Assembly (NCBI GenBank): GCA_023301335.1
Contig: JALZVA010000088.1
Span: 1-16,019, forward strand
Length of the DNA stretch: 16,019 bases
DNA from: Akkermansiaceae bacterium
Lineage (GTDB): Bacteria; Verrucomicrobiota; Verrucomicrobiia; Verrucomicrobiales; Akkermansiaceae
Direction of reading: 5' to 3'
Part shown: positions 1 to 7,308 of the stretch, piece by piece
Position numbering within the stretch: position 1 is the first letter of the stretch
Layout: each line of letters starts with the position of its first letter
Notes under the pieces: model-generated
The model's database searches: none
What the model was told of the DNA's origin: nothing
Seen by the model: only the letters and a program-made list of their open reading frames with translations
Made by a program: the position numbers and the translations under genes

Positions 1-10
1 CCCACTTATT

Positions 11-730
11 TCACTTTTCACTTCTCCTCGTCCCTAGTGGATAAATAGGTCGCGTTCTATCCCAATCTAATTCTATACTTCTCCCTACACCAATCCTCTC
101 TCTATTTTTGTAATCGAGAAGCATGCCATCTTTGGAAAGAGGATAAACGCTCCCTGCCCCATCAAGAGATATTATGACAGCTTGCCCATTAAGTTCTCCT
201 TGTGAAAAAACTGCATCCCTAAGGTTAGTGACATCGTCAACAGCCAAATTTGGAATACTCAAACATGGCACGCTATCATCATCCTCTATTATATTATGTG
301 GTTTACCGTTATCTCTCACCCAATACGTGTACCATAGTTCCCCCTCTTTCAAAGCCTCTACTCCATGAATATTCTCATCTCCTCTTAGAGGTTTAAAAAG
401 ATGCTCTCCACCACTCTTGAGACTAAAACCTCTCTCATCACGCACATGCTCATCTTCAAAAAGAACTCTAAGAGCTGCGTTTGCGTTTTTTTCAGCATCT
501 GGTAATAAACCATTATGAGAAAAGGCATAATCACGCATTACCATATAACTATCTTTTCCATTAGATATTGCGCTTGATGCTCGCGATGGTCCAGCTCTAC
601 TAAACATTATAGGTGAAGTCACTAAAACTGCAGATCCACAAACCAACAACGCCACTCCTGCAAGCACCCATGTCTTTTTCAAGAAAACTTTCCTTGGAGC
701 ACCTTCCATCTGTTCATCTATTTCACTCAT
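11..730 (-). CDS. Membrane-anchored pseudopilin-like protein, copy 2
   Basis: A 239-aa protein with a short charged cytoplasmic N-terminus (residues 1-20), one hydrophobic segment (about 21-44, with LAGVALLVCGSAVLV) and a large outer domain. After the membrane segment come the 'SNGKDSYMVMRDYAFSHNG' stretch and 'ALKEGELWYTYW', which resemble the globular domain of verrucomicrobial prepilin-like proteins as I know them. The prepilin peptidase site (G followed by FTLxE) is absent, so the protein probably stays as an uncleaved type II membrane protein. It is a close paralogue of the gene just upstream (737-1462); both end in DWDRTRPIYPLG plus a basic SEK tail. ATG at 730 lies 6 nt after the upstream stop codon, so the two are very likely cotranscribed. 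No good ribosome binding site is visible. Specific function unknown. Confidence 0.8.
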   Translation of the reverse strand: MSEIDEQMEGAPRKVFLKKTWVLAGVALLVCGSAVLVTSPIMFSRAGPSRASSAISNGKDSYMVMRDYAFSHNGLLPDAEKNANAALRVLFEDEHVRDERGFSLKSGGEHLFKPLRGDENIHGVEALKEGELWYTYWVRDNGKPHNIIEDDDSVPCLSIPNLAVDDVTNLRDAVFSQGELNGQAVIISLDGAGSVYPLSKDGMLLDYKNRERIGVGRSIELDWDRTRPIYPLGTRRSEK

Positions 731-736
731 CGTTTT

Positions 737-1462
737 TTATTTTTCGCTTTTTCTCATCCCTAGTGGGTAAATAGGCCTAGTTCTATCCCAGCCTAACTCT
801 CCACTTTTCCCCATTCTGTCGTTCCCACTATATTCATTTTCAGGAATCGTTCCTTCTTCAGAAAGGGGATACACACTACCTGATCCGTCAACAGAAATAA
901 CGACAGCCCATTCATGCAATCCCCCTCTGAAAAAAACAGCATCTTTGAGATTTGTAACAGAAGGTACAGCCAAATTGGGAATACTCAGACAAGGTGAATT
1001 CCCATCCCCATCTGTTAGATGGTGTGGCTTACCATCACTCCTTATCCAATATGTATAACCCAACTCCCCTTCTTTGAGAGCTTCTTCTCCTGCGGTATTC
1101 CCATCTGCTTGGAGAGGCGAATACAGATGCTCTCCACCTCTTCTTATTTGAAATGCCTTTTCATCTAAGGTGCTCCCTTGTTCAAAAAGAACTCTAAGCG
1201 AGGTATTGGCATTCTCTCTCGCTGGGGGTAGCTCTCCATTATGAGTGAATGCGTAATCACGCATTTCAGTATAAATGTCTTTTCCGTCATTTAATACAGT
1301 AGACACCCTTCCTATACCCGCTCGACTAAACACCGCACCTCCAATCGCAGTGAACACCATGCCCAAAAAGAGTATGAGAAGGATAAGCAGAACGATCATG
1401 ACCTTCGCCCTTAGCGAGGTCTTTTTTATTTTTTCTTCGGGGATCTCATCTATTGCATTCAT
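737..1462 (-). CDS. Membrane-anchored pseudopilin-like protein, copy 1
   Basis: About 241 aa from ATG at 1462. The frame stays open to a GTG at 1468, but the ATG gives the same type of N-terminus (acidic, then basic, then hydrophobic) as the paralogue downstream. Residues about 20-46 form one long membrane segment, followed by 'FSRAG' and the pseudopilin-like outer domain ('NDGKDIYTEMRDYAFTHNG', 'ALKEGELGYTYWI', 'CLSIPNLAVPSVTNLKDAVF'). There is no prepilin cleavage motif. Close similarity to the 11-730 product along its whole length, including a nearly identical C-terminus, shows a tandem duplication. It is first of the pair and has its own candidate promoter region upstream. Role unknown; a place in the cell envelope follows from the topology. 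Confidence 0.8.
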   Translation of the reverse strand: MNAIDEIPEEKIKKTSLRAKVMIVLLILLILFLGMVFTAIGGAVFSRAGIGRVSTVLNDGKDIYTEMRDYAFTHNGELPPARENANTSLRVLFEQGSTLDEKAFQIRRGGEHLYSPLQADGNTAGEEALKEGELGYTYWIRSDGKPHHLTDGDGNSPCLSIPNLAVPSVTNLKDAVFFRGGLHEWAVVISVDGSGSVYPLSEEGTIPENEYSGNDRMGKSGELGWDRTRPIYPLGMRKSEK

Positions 1463-1489
1463 CAACACATAGAATACTTCTTAGTAGAG

Positions 1490-1541
1490 ATATTAAAAAG
1501 AAGATTTCATCTCTTCACAGACTTTTCACATAGCCTTCACA
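1490..1541 (-). promoter_or_regulatory. Candidate promoter with three phased TGTGAA repeats
   Basis: Read on the minus strand, TGTGAA occurs at 1541-1536, 1530-1525 and 1519-1514, each start exactly 11 bp from the next. Eighteen nucleotides after the last copy is TAATAT (1495-1490), a plausible -10 box, which puts the last repeat at the -35 position. The implied start of transcription is about 20 nt before the ATG at 1462. Direct repeats at 11-bp spacing overlapping -35 are the layout used by OmpR/PhoB-type activators; that link is inference. Confidence 0.4.
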
Positions 1542-1566
1542 AAAGATTCCACGAAATTTTTAACGC

Positions 1567-2217
1567 CTAACGCTTCCATTTCACTAAGGGAGCGAACAAG
1601 GGTGGAACGGCAAGCAAACACACATACCCAAAAGCCGCTTCCTCCAAATCTTCTTTCTCTTGAAGCCGCTTAATCCCTCCTTTTTTATCTAGTTCACGCA
1701 AGGCTCTCTTAACAGCTTCACGCCCTGTGAAAATATTAAATAAGCAAGCTATACAAGCAAGTGCCACACCCCATACTGCAATAGTAAGGCAAATATTAAA
1801 ACTCAACCGCCCCGCTACCCTTGCTAAAATGGAGGCTACAATCAGCAGTATTGGAACAATGGAAACAAAGCGCACTACTTTATAATGCTTTTTTACACTC
1901 TTCTCATGCACGCCCTCTAACAAAACAAGTCCACATCGATGAATCACCTCTGCAGCATTCCCCAGTGTCTTTCCCTCCAACACCTGCTCACTCATATACA
2001 TCACTCCCTGCTTATGAGGATTCAGACCATTCCACCAAGAACGCTTTTTTTTGATCCTTACACCCTTTCCTTTGAGTATCAGATCTGCTAGCTCAGCTCC
2101 AGTTTTACTTACCTCACGCTGTCCTTCGCGTAGCTTATTTGCTCCCAACAGTTTGGCAGTAAAAAATGCAATCGCACACGGTAGTAAACCCACTAGGGTT
2201 AGAAGTTTCAGTGGCAT
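1567..2217 (-). CDS. YugP-like membrane protein with lost zinc-peptidase site
   Basis: A 216-aa integral membrane protein with hydrophobic segments at about 3-22, 116-134, 140-162 and 195-211. Its layout follows the putative neutral zinc metallopeptidases of the YugP family (Zn_peptidase_2): N-terminal membrane segment, a 'TGAELADLILKGKGV' stretch (39-53), 'NPHKQGVMYMSE' (66-77), the place of the catalytic helix, two membrane segments, then 'REAVKRALREL' (166-176). Where active members have HEVGH, this protein has H93-R-C-G-L97, so the catalytic Glu and the second His ligand are gone; by my alignment a Glu before the RAL motif is replaced too. It is probably a pseudoenzyme. The gene lies 8 nt after the 933-aa gene on the same strand, which suggests one transcript. 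Start is ATG at 2217; no Shine-Dalgarno is seen. Confidence 0.7.
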   Translation of the reverse strand: MPLKLLTLVGLLPCAIAFFTAKLLGANKLREGQREVSKTGAELADLILKGKGVRIKKKRSWWNGLNPHKQGVMYMSEQVLEGKTLGNAAEVIHRCGLVLLEGVHEKSVKKHYKVVRFVSIVPILLIVASILARVAGRLSFNICLTIAVWGVALACIACLFNIFTGREAVKRALRELDKKGGIKRLQEKEDLEEAAFGYVCLLAVPPLFAPLVKWKR

Positions 2218-2225
2218 AAGGTTGA

Positions 2226-5027
2226 TTACTTGTGATTGGGGAATGGGTCGTTTTCAAAATGCCTCAGTTGAGTAACCAGAGCCTTGTAATTCTCCAGCCC
2301 CCCCCACACACTGGATCTTCCTTGATAGCCTAAAAGCGTGGCTTTTACCGCACGTTTAGAGATTTTCACCGCCTTCTCTCTTTCTCCACGAGCAAAAAAT
2401 ATTTCTGCTAGAGTATCTATATAGGCAAAATTATAGGGCGCTGTGCGTAGTGATTTACGAGAATTCTTCTCTGCTTTATCTAGCTTATACCCAGCCTTTG
2501 CAGCAGTCCAAGCATATGAGTTCAGTGTATTCTCACATTCTGGAAAATGTTTTAGAAGTTCTTCAAATTCCTCTTCTATATGCTTAAACCCAAGTTTATG
2601 CGCTTTTCCCGCTCCGATTTTTTCTAATAACGGGAAGTAGTAATCTGCTAATCGCCCTCCTCCACTAGAAGTTTTCACAGCACGAGTGAAATAGCGGTTA
2701 GCCAATTCAGGGTTAGAGTCGAAGAGTAATAGCCCCTTCGCCGTGTCCGCCTGATTACTAATCGCTAAATTACGAGCCAGATTAGAACTCTCTGTGCTTA
2801 AGTGAAAAATATTCGTATATTTATTCAACTTAGCAATGGCATAAGCCATTTTCCAATCACCCGCTCCAAAATAAAGAGGATAATTAAAGTTTAACTCTGT
2901 AATAAGATGATGGTAATCTTCTTTAGAAATATCATTAAAAGCAAGGACGCTCTCATAATAACGCTTACTCTCATCATTCATTTGATGGCTACTTAGTTCT
3001 CGAGCCGCATTTTCTAGCTTCGCTCCATCACCCATAGACAAAAGATCAAATTTAGCCAACTTAGCCTTCGCTTCTGTCGTTTTACCAAGATGATGCAGAG
3101 CTATCGACCACTGCACATAATAATGTAATTGCAGTTCTCCTTCTTCGGCAAATTTAGCAATCATTTTATCTACTTTCGCCCATTCCCCAGTGCTCAAATA
3201 AATCGCCAACAACTCCCTCGTTAAGCCATCATAGGACTTCCCGTTAGCATGTGTTTCTAAATATTCTAATACTTGAATCACATCCCCTCTCATCCCAGCA
3301 AGAACATAGCTAGCACTCTTGTATTCATCCTGTTGATCTTTCGGAAGTTTTTCTATCGCTTTTTTCACCGTCGCTTTCAGCTCTTCGACTTTTTCATGAT
3401 CGACACTCTTATAATACCCTGAAAGAAGTAATACGTTTTCAATTTCTGTAGCATCAATTCGCTTATCCTTAAGTAAACTCATGATCAATTCTATTTCATG
3501 AGACGCTTCACGCCCTCCTGCCGATTCACCTATTATTTTAGATAACTGCAGCCATAAGGCTTCTAACACATCTTTCGAGTTACCAGGGAGCCGCTCTACA
3601 AGGTACCAACCCATTTGATTCCGGATCAATTCACCTGCCCACTTATGAAGCGCCAACTTCGCGGTCAAACTATCTGCCTTATTACCCTCAATAAGGTCTT
3701 TGTTTAGCCCATCAAATAAAGGAGATAACACATCTCTGATCATCTGTTTTTCTCCTCTCCTATTCAGGAGTTTTACCAAATGGCGAATTTTTCTTAGTTC
3801 AGGCTCAGTTTGAAACGCCAGTTCCTTACTCTGATATGTTTCAACTGCCTTCAATCCCCACGCAACCAACTTAGAAGTATCTGTTGGTGCACCCATCGCA
3901 CGCAGCAATGGAATAGGTGAGTCTGCAACAGACACATACCCGCCTACCACTATTTCAAAGAGCTCTTCATTCCCCTCAAACCCTATATATAAATTTTCTA
4001 AATCCTCTTCAAGTGTTTGACTCCATCCATTTGTTAACAATGCAGTATTTTTGGATATTAATAAATTTCCATTTGTGGTCCCTGATGAAATCTCACTTAG
4101 TGGTTTAATAAATTCATCTAGTGTTTCAAATTTTCCTTGATCGATTGCATCTGCTAATGCATAGGAAAGGTCTTTCGCGCCTACACCTGCAGGAACCCCC
4201 CTAATTCGTTTATTTTCTCTGAACAATTGGATCGCAGGATCAGGGTCTCCCATCAATAGGGAAAATTTCTCACTCACGCCTTGCAGGCTTCTTACCTCTG
4301 CTATTTGCTTAGCATCTTTCCAACGGCTCTGCCTCGCTCTGATATATAACATTAAAAGAGAGTTCCCCTCGCCTGCTTTTTCTAACAAATCAGCCTGTGC
4401 CTCAAGCCTCCCTTGATAGGCATAAAGGGAAACTAGCACCTTTGCCCCCCCTTCCGTATTTTCTAATATTTTCGCTAATGCTTCTGCCTCCTCAAATTTT
4501 TCCTGCTTGAATAACTCTTCAGAAAAAATCTTAAGGGCCGAATTTGCATAAATTTTCAAACCTTCTTTAACCACCCCAGAAGGAGCCTTTTCATAGAGAA
4601 AAATCAATGGTCGATAAGCCTCTAGATCTATTAACTCATTCGCCAGCGCTGGTAGCCCAATCGCCACCTTCATTTTGCGAATTTGTTTTACCAGTGTAAT
4701 TACTCGCGCATCTGAATCAGGAAAAATCCCTATGGAAATGAAATCGGTAAGCTCTTTTGCGCGATACCTCAGTTCTGGATTATCACTCTTTAATGCACCC
4801 TTCAGCTCAGCAAGTGCATCCACACCGCGACTCCAAATTTCTGCATGTGCTTTCTCTCTAGTTTTAAAATTACCCTCACCTAAATCTCTTAGCAGTAATT
4901 CAATCGTAGGCTCTGCTAATTTTTCTTCCTGCGCTGGTAATCCCGGCAAACCTAAAACCAACACCCCAAAAGTAACAATCGTCCTCACCTTTCTATCCAA
5001 GTTTTTATGTTTTACCGCTCTAATCAT
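2226..5027 (-). CDS. Large exported HEAT/TPR-like repeat protein
   Basis: 933 aa. The N-terminus has a basic region (RKVR at 12-15), a hydrophobic core (about 16-31) and a likely signal peptidase site after LPA (32), so it should be exported. Residues 40-95 look like a HEAT-type helical pair ('FKTREKAHAEIWSRGVDALA', 'ELRYRAKELTDF'). The rest is almost all helical and solenoid-like. Clear TPR-like units lie near the C-terminus at about 834-900 ('TLNSYAWTAAKAG', 'AYIDTLAEIFFARGEREKAV'), and weaker ones earlier ('WAKVDKMIAKFAEEGE'). No enzyme motif is visible, so a scaffold or protein-binding role is likely. ATG at 5027 is preceded directly by GAAGGAAG, closer than usual. It is first in the minus-strand cluster, 8 nt ahead of the YugP-like gene. 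No function is assigned. Confidence 0.8.
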   Translation of the reverse strand: MIRAVKHKNLDRKVRTIVTFGVLVLGLPGLPAQEEKLAEPTIELLLRDLGEGNFKTREKAHAEIWSRGVDALAELKGALKSDNPELRYRAKELTDFISIGIFPDSDARVITLVKQIRKMKVAIGLPALANELIDLEAYRPLIFLYEKAPSGVVKEGLKIYANSALKIFSEELFKQEKFEEAEALAKILENTEGGAKVLVSLYAYQGRLEAQADLLEKAGEGNSLLMLYIRARQSRWKDAKQIAEVRSLQGVSEKFSLLMGDPDPAIQLFRENKRIRGVPAGVGAKDLSYALADAIDQGKFETLDEFIKPLSEISSGTTNGNLLISKNTALLTNGWSQTLEEDLENLYIGFEGNEELFEIVVGGYVSVADSPIPLLRAMGAPTDTSKLVAWGLKAVETYQSKELAFQTEPELRKIRHLVKLLNRRGEKQMIRDVLSPLFDGLNKDLIEGNKADSLTAKLALHKWAGELIRNQMGWYLVERLPGNSKDVLEALWLQLSKIIGESAGGREASHEIELIMSLLKDKRIDATEIENVLLLSGYYKSVDHEKVEELKATVKKAIEKLPKDQQDEYKSASYVLAGMRGDVIQVLEYLETHANGKSYDGLTRELLAIYLSTGEWAKVDKMIAKFAEEGELQLHYYVQWSIALHHLGKTTEAKAKLAKFDLLSMGDGAKLENAARELSSHQMNDESKRYYESVLAFNDISKEDYHHLITELNFNYPLYFGAGDWKMAYAIAKLNKYTNIFHLSTESSNLARNLAISNQADTAKGLLLFDSNPELANRYFTRAVKTSSGGGRLADYYFPLLEKIGAGKAHKLGFKHIEEEFEELLKHFPECENTLNSYAWTAAKAGYKLDKAEKNSRKSLRTAPYNFAYIDTLAEIFFARGEREKAVKISKRAVKATLLGYQGRSSVWGGLENYKALVTQLRHFENDPFPNHK

Positions 5028-5204
5028 CTTCCTTCACTACAAGTAACAAATTTCCCTCCATAAACTCGACATTATTTTCCAAAAACACCTCTTTTTTTTT
5101 GAAAAAAAACGCAGCTATAAAATATTTAAGATTAACTGATTATTTTTCTGGCTTGATATTCAGTAACTTGTTATCAAATTTTTTACAACTTGCCCCAAAT
5201 AAAT

Positions 5205-5840
5205 ATGTCCAGACTCACCGAAGCACATAAGCAGCAACTTAAAGTCCGCGAAACCCAGATGGAATTGGGAACGGATAACTATGTCGGGGAAACCCCACTA
5301 TCTGATGATTTTGAAGGAAAGCTCGAGCACGCACAGCAACAGCTCGAATCACTTCAAGCTGAACAGGAGAAAATTGAGCGTCAAAAAGTAGAACTCGCAC
5401 ACCTCAATGAGAGCAAAAATGAGTTTCTTCGAGGACAAGTCGAAATCACCGAACAGCTCACTAGCTCAATCACTGCCATCGAGCGAGGTCTCTTCGACAT
5501 GCGTCAAGAGATGGAGGAGCTAGAACAAACCAGAACTTCCTTTGCTGAACATCTTCAGAAAATTGAGAAACTTAATCCAGAGTCTTGGACTAGAGATAAT
5601 CTCAAAAACGAATTGAACCGTGCAATCTCCACTATCGACCTAGCCGAAGACGAATACCAACAAGCCGTTGAACATCTTAGCAACCGTGAAAATGATCGCT
5701 TAAACACGCCTGCAAAATCAGCAAAACCATTCCAAGCTGCGAGAAATGGAGCCTTCTTCGATCAGGTCAAAACAGGCTTTGCTTTCAACCTTCCGCTCAT
5801 TGCCTTTGGTTTCCTCGCCTTACTTATTTACCTCTTCTAG
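5205..5840 (+). CDS. Coiled-coil protein with C-terminal membrane anchor
   Basis: 211 aa from ATG at 5205; an in-frame TTG 15 nt upstream is less likely. Residues about 36-120 and 132-165 are rich in Glu, Gln, Lys and Leu in heptad-like order and should form long coiled coils. A linker with FFDQV (184-188) leads to a hydrophobic segment (about 193-211) that ends the protein, so it should be tail-anchored with its coiled coil in the cytoplasm. It is followed after 5 nt by a smaller gene with the same plan and an FVDQV motif. Such anchored coiled coils can be scaffolds or envelope-spanning links, but nothing here decides between these. Family not recognised. Confidence 0.75.
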   Translation: MSRLTEAHKQQLKVRETQMELGTDNYVGETPLSDDFEGKLEHAQQQLESLQAEQEKIERQKVELAHLNESKNEFLRGQVEITEQLTSSITAIERGLFDMRQEMEELEQTRTSFAEHLQKIEKLNPESWTRDNLKNELNRAISTIDLAEDEYQQAVEHLSNRENDRLNTPAKSAKPFQAARNGAFFDQVKTGFAFNLPLIAFGFLALLIYLF

Positions 5841-5845
5841 TCGTT

Positions 5846-6181
5846 TTGTTCAGAAAAAAACCATGCTCTAATGAACTCGATCTTTTGGCGGAAAAAGAAC
5901 GCGCCTTAAGAGATGAAATGACACGCCTTGAAAGTTATATTCAAGGAGGTGCTGAAAAAGAGCGCTCTGATCAGATCAACACCATGCCAGCCCCCGATGA
6001 ACTGGACGAGAAAAGGCGGCATGCCTCATTTGTGGACCAAGTAATGTCCAAAAAGGAAATCCGCAACGTCAAACGCCATCAAGCGAAAAGCACCATTCTC
6101 TTCCTCATGCTCCTCCTCGCAATCGTGAGCCTCGGTTCATGGGTCTTGAGAGCCTACACGGATTACACCGCTTCGCTGTAA
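5846..6181 (+). CDS. Small tail-anchored coiled-coil protein
   Basis: 111 aa from TTG at 5846, 5 nt after the previous stop codon; the next in-frame ATG would cut off 23 residues of what looks like the coiled-coil region, so TTG is preferred with moderate confidence. Residues about 8-32 are a short charged amphipathic helix ('LDLLAEKERALRDEMTRLES'). A conserved-looking FVDQV lies at 62-66, then a basic stretch (69-82), then one membrane segment (about 83-102) and a short tail. The plan matches the upstream gene, which has FFDQV before its anchor, so the two probably act together. Family and function not recognised. Confidence 0.6.
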   Translation: MFRKKPCSNELDLLAEKERALRDEMTRLESYIQGGAEKERSDQINTMPAPDELDEKRRHASFVDQVMSKKEIRNVKRHQAKSTILFLMLLLAIVSLGSWVLRAYTDYTASL

Positions 6182-6196
6182 TCTATCCCGGTGTAG
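6154..6196 (+). other. Imperfect hairpin across the stop codon of the 5846 gene
   Basis: GATTACA (6161-6167) pairs with TGTAATC (6177-6183), and CTACAC (6154-6159) pairs with GTGTAG (6191-6196), giving a long imperfect hairpin across the stop codon. TACACCG (6164-6170) can also pair with CGGTGTA (6189-6195), an alternative fold. No T-run follows, so it is not a classic intrinsic terminator. It may stabilise the 3' end, or be chance. Confidence 0.3.
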
Positions 6197-6314
6197 CCCA
6201 TTTGCAGAGTATAACTCCTAGTGAGCTAACATTTTTCCCGCTGTACACGCCTCAGTCCAGGCCCCACTTCCAGTTATTAATCACTAGCATAACTATAAGT
6301 AAGGATATATTTTT

Positions 6315-6342
6315 TTGACAAATTTCATAATTTCTTTATAAA
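6315..6342 (+). promoter_or_regulatory. Near-consensus sigma-70-type promoter
   Basis: TTGACA (6315-6320) and TATAAA (6337-6342) are separated by 16 bp in a very AT-rich stretch. The ATG of the next gene is at 6352, so transcription should start only about 2-4 nt before it or at it. This implies a leaderless or nearly leaderless mRNA. Confidence 0.7.
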
Positions 6343-6351
6343 AACAAAATC

Positions 6352-7188
6352 ATGATAACAGCAAAATCTATTAGTATCCCCAGAATTATCATATCCATGC
6401 TAATCTTATCTGTTCATCCTGCAATGGCAGAGCAGCCCCAAAATTTCACTTTTGGTGGGGTGGAATACAAAAAAGTAACACTCTTCAAACATAATAAAAA
6501 AACTGGAGAAATTCAGTTACTCCATAGTGCTGGAGTTAAGTCTGTCTATGTCGACAAATTAAATTCTGACCAGTTAGAGAGATTAGGAATCGAAGTAACA
6601 GGTTCAGCCGAAGATAGAATGAAGGCAAAGGAGATGGCCACGAAGCGTCTGAGAGAAAGAGTTGCTCAATCTGAACAACAGCTCAGAGAAAAAGAAACTA
6701 ATCAAGATACCAACTCTCTTGGCGGCACACCATCCAGCAATCTTCCAAATGCTGATAACAAGAGCTCTGAAGAGCTAAAAGCTGAGAGAAAACAAAAAAT
6801 GGAAGAATTGGTTAGAACGTATGAATCCGTTGAAAATCTTCCTTTACTTGATTTGATGGCAAGTTCACGAAAATTTGATTTAATTAAAAAACACCAAGGG
6901 CAAACGGTGTTAGCTAAAATAGGATCAAAAACACTAAATTACGAAAGAGGAGATGATAAGACATTAGCCTGGGTAAGCCAATACAAGGGGTATAGAGTAT
7001 GGATCAAAAACTCTTCGTATGCAGGTAAGGCTGGTTATTATAAAGCAACTATTCCTTCGTTATTTCCTTGGTTGAGTAGTACGGGTAATAGTAGCAATTA
7101 TAATATTATGACAATCTCTACTCAAGTGCATCCATCTCTCAAATTTATAGAATATGCAAAGAAAGCTAAGGCGATTCTTGGTAAATGA
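6352..7188 (+). CDS. Secreted protein with verrucomicrobial GVxYKxVT domain
   Basis: 278 aa. The N-terminus is a signal peptide: basic residues at 5 and 11, hydrophobic core about 12-22, cleavage after AMA (26). Residues 32-76 ('FGGVEYKKVTLFKHNKKTG', 'LLHSAGVKSVYVDKL') match a small domain that I know from many secreted or periplasmic verrucomicrobial proteins, where a 'GxxYKxVxV' strand is followed by 'HSxGxxxIPFxxLP'; its function is unknown. Residues 80-150 are charged and probably helical or disordered. The C-terminal part (about 155-278) has 'YKGYRVWIKNSSYAGKAGYY' and is not recognised. Base composition is low in GC (two lines I counted, from 6481 and 6841, are about one third GC). It stands alone behind a strong promoter. 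Confidence 0.75.
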   Translation: MITAKSISIPRIIISMLILSVHPAMAEQPQNFTFGGVEYKKVTLFKHNKKTGEIQLLHSAGVKSVYVDKLNSDQLERLGIEVTGSAEDRMKAKEMATKRLRERVAQSEQQLREKETNQDTNSLGGTPSSNLPNADNKSSEELKAERKQKMEELVRTYESVENLPLLDLMASSRKFDLIKKHQGQTVLAKIGSKTLNYERGDDKTLAWVSQYKGYRVWIKNSSYAGKAGYYKATIPSLFPWLSSTGNSSNYNIMTISTQVHPSLKFIEYAKKAKAILGK

Positions 7189-7195
7189 TTTGTAG

Positions 7196-7270
7196 CCCTT
7201 GAGTCGCTTTACAGGACTAACGAGACTTAAGGGTAATTGTGTATTGTTTTAACTAAAACAGTATTACCCT
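7196..7270 (+). repeat. Overlapping inverted repeats, mutually exclusive stems
   Basis: CCCTTGAGTC (7196-7205) pairs with GACTTAAGGG (7224-7233) with one G-U. AGGGTAAT (7230-7237) pairs perfectly with ATTACCCT (7263-7270), and inside it TGTTTTA (7245-7251) faces TAAAACA (7254-7260). The two outer stems share 7230-7233, so both cannot form completely at once. Confidence 0.5.
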
Positions 7271-7274
7271 AATG

Positions 7275-7308
7275 CACTGAGCATCTTGCTCAGTGTTCAT
7301 TTTAAGCT
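7275..7308 (+). terminator. Probable terminator of the 6352-7188 gene
   Basis: A perfect 9-bp stem, CACTGAGCA (7275-7283) with TGCTCAGTG (7287-7295) and a 3-nt loop, is followed by TTCATTTT. The T-run is interrupted, so strength is uncertain. On the opposite strand no T-run follows the stem, so it is unlikely to end lexA transcription. Confidence 0.5.

Noticed and set aside
4675..5046. 123-aa plus-strand frame with a hydrophobic C-terminus
   Set aside because: It is antisense to the signal peptide and HEAT region of the 933-aa gene, which explains its composition.
5190..5204. TTG start 5 codons before the ATG of the coiled-coil gene
   Set aside because: No ribosome binding site favours it, and the added residues look like upstream AT-rich sequence; ATG at 5205 is simpler.
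7196..7270. Integron attC-like site
   Set aside because: No paired RYYYAAC/GTTRRRY core sites could be found, and no integrase or cassette is nearby.
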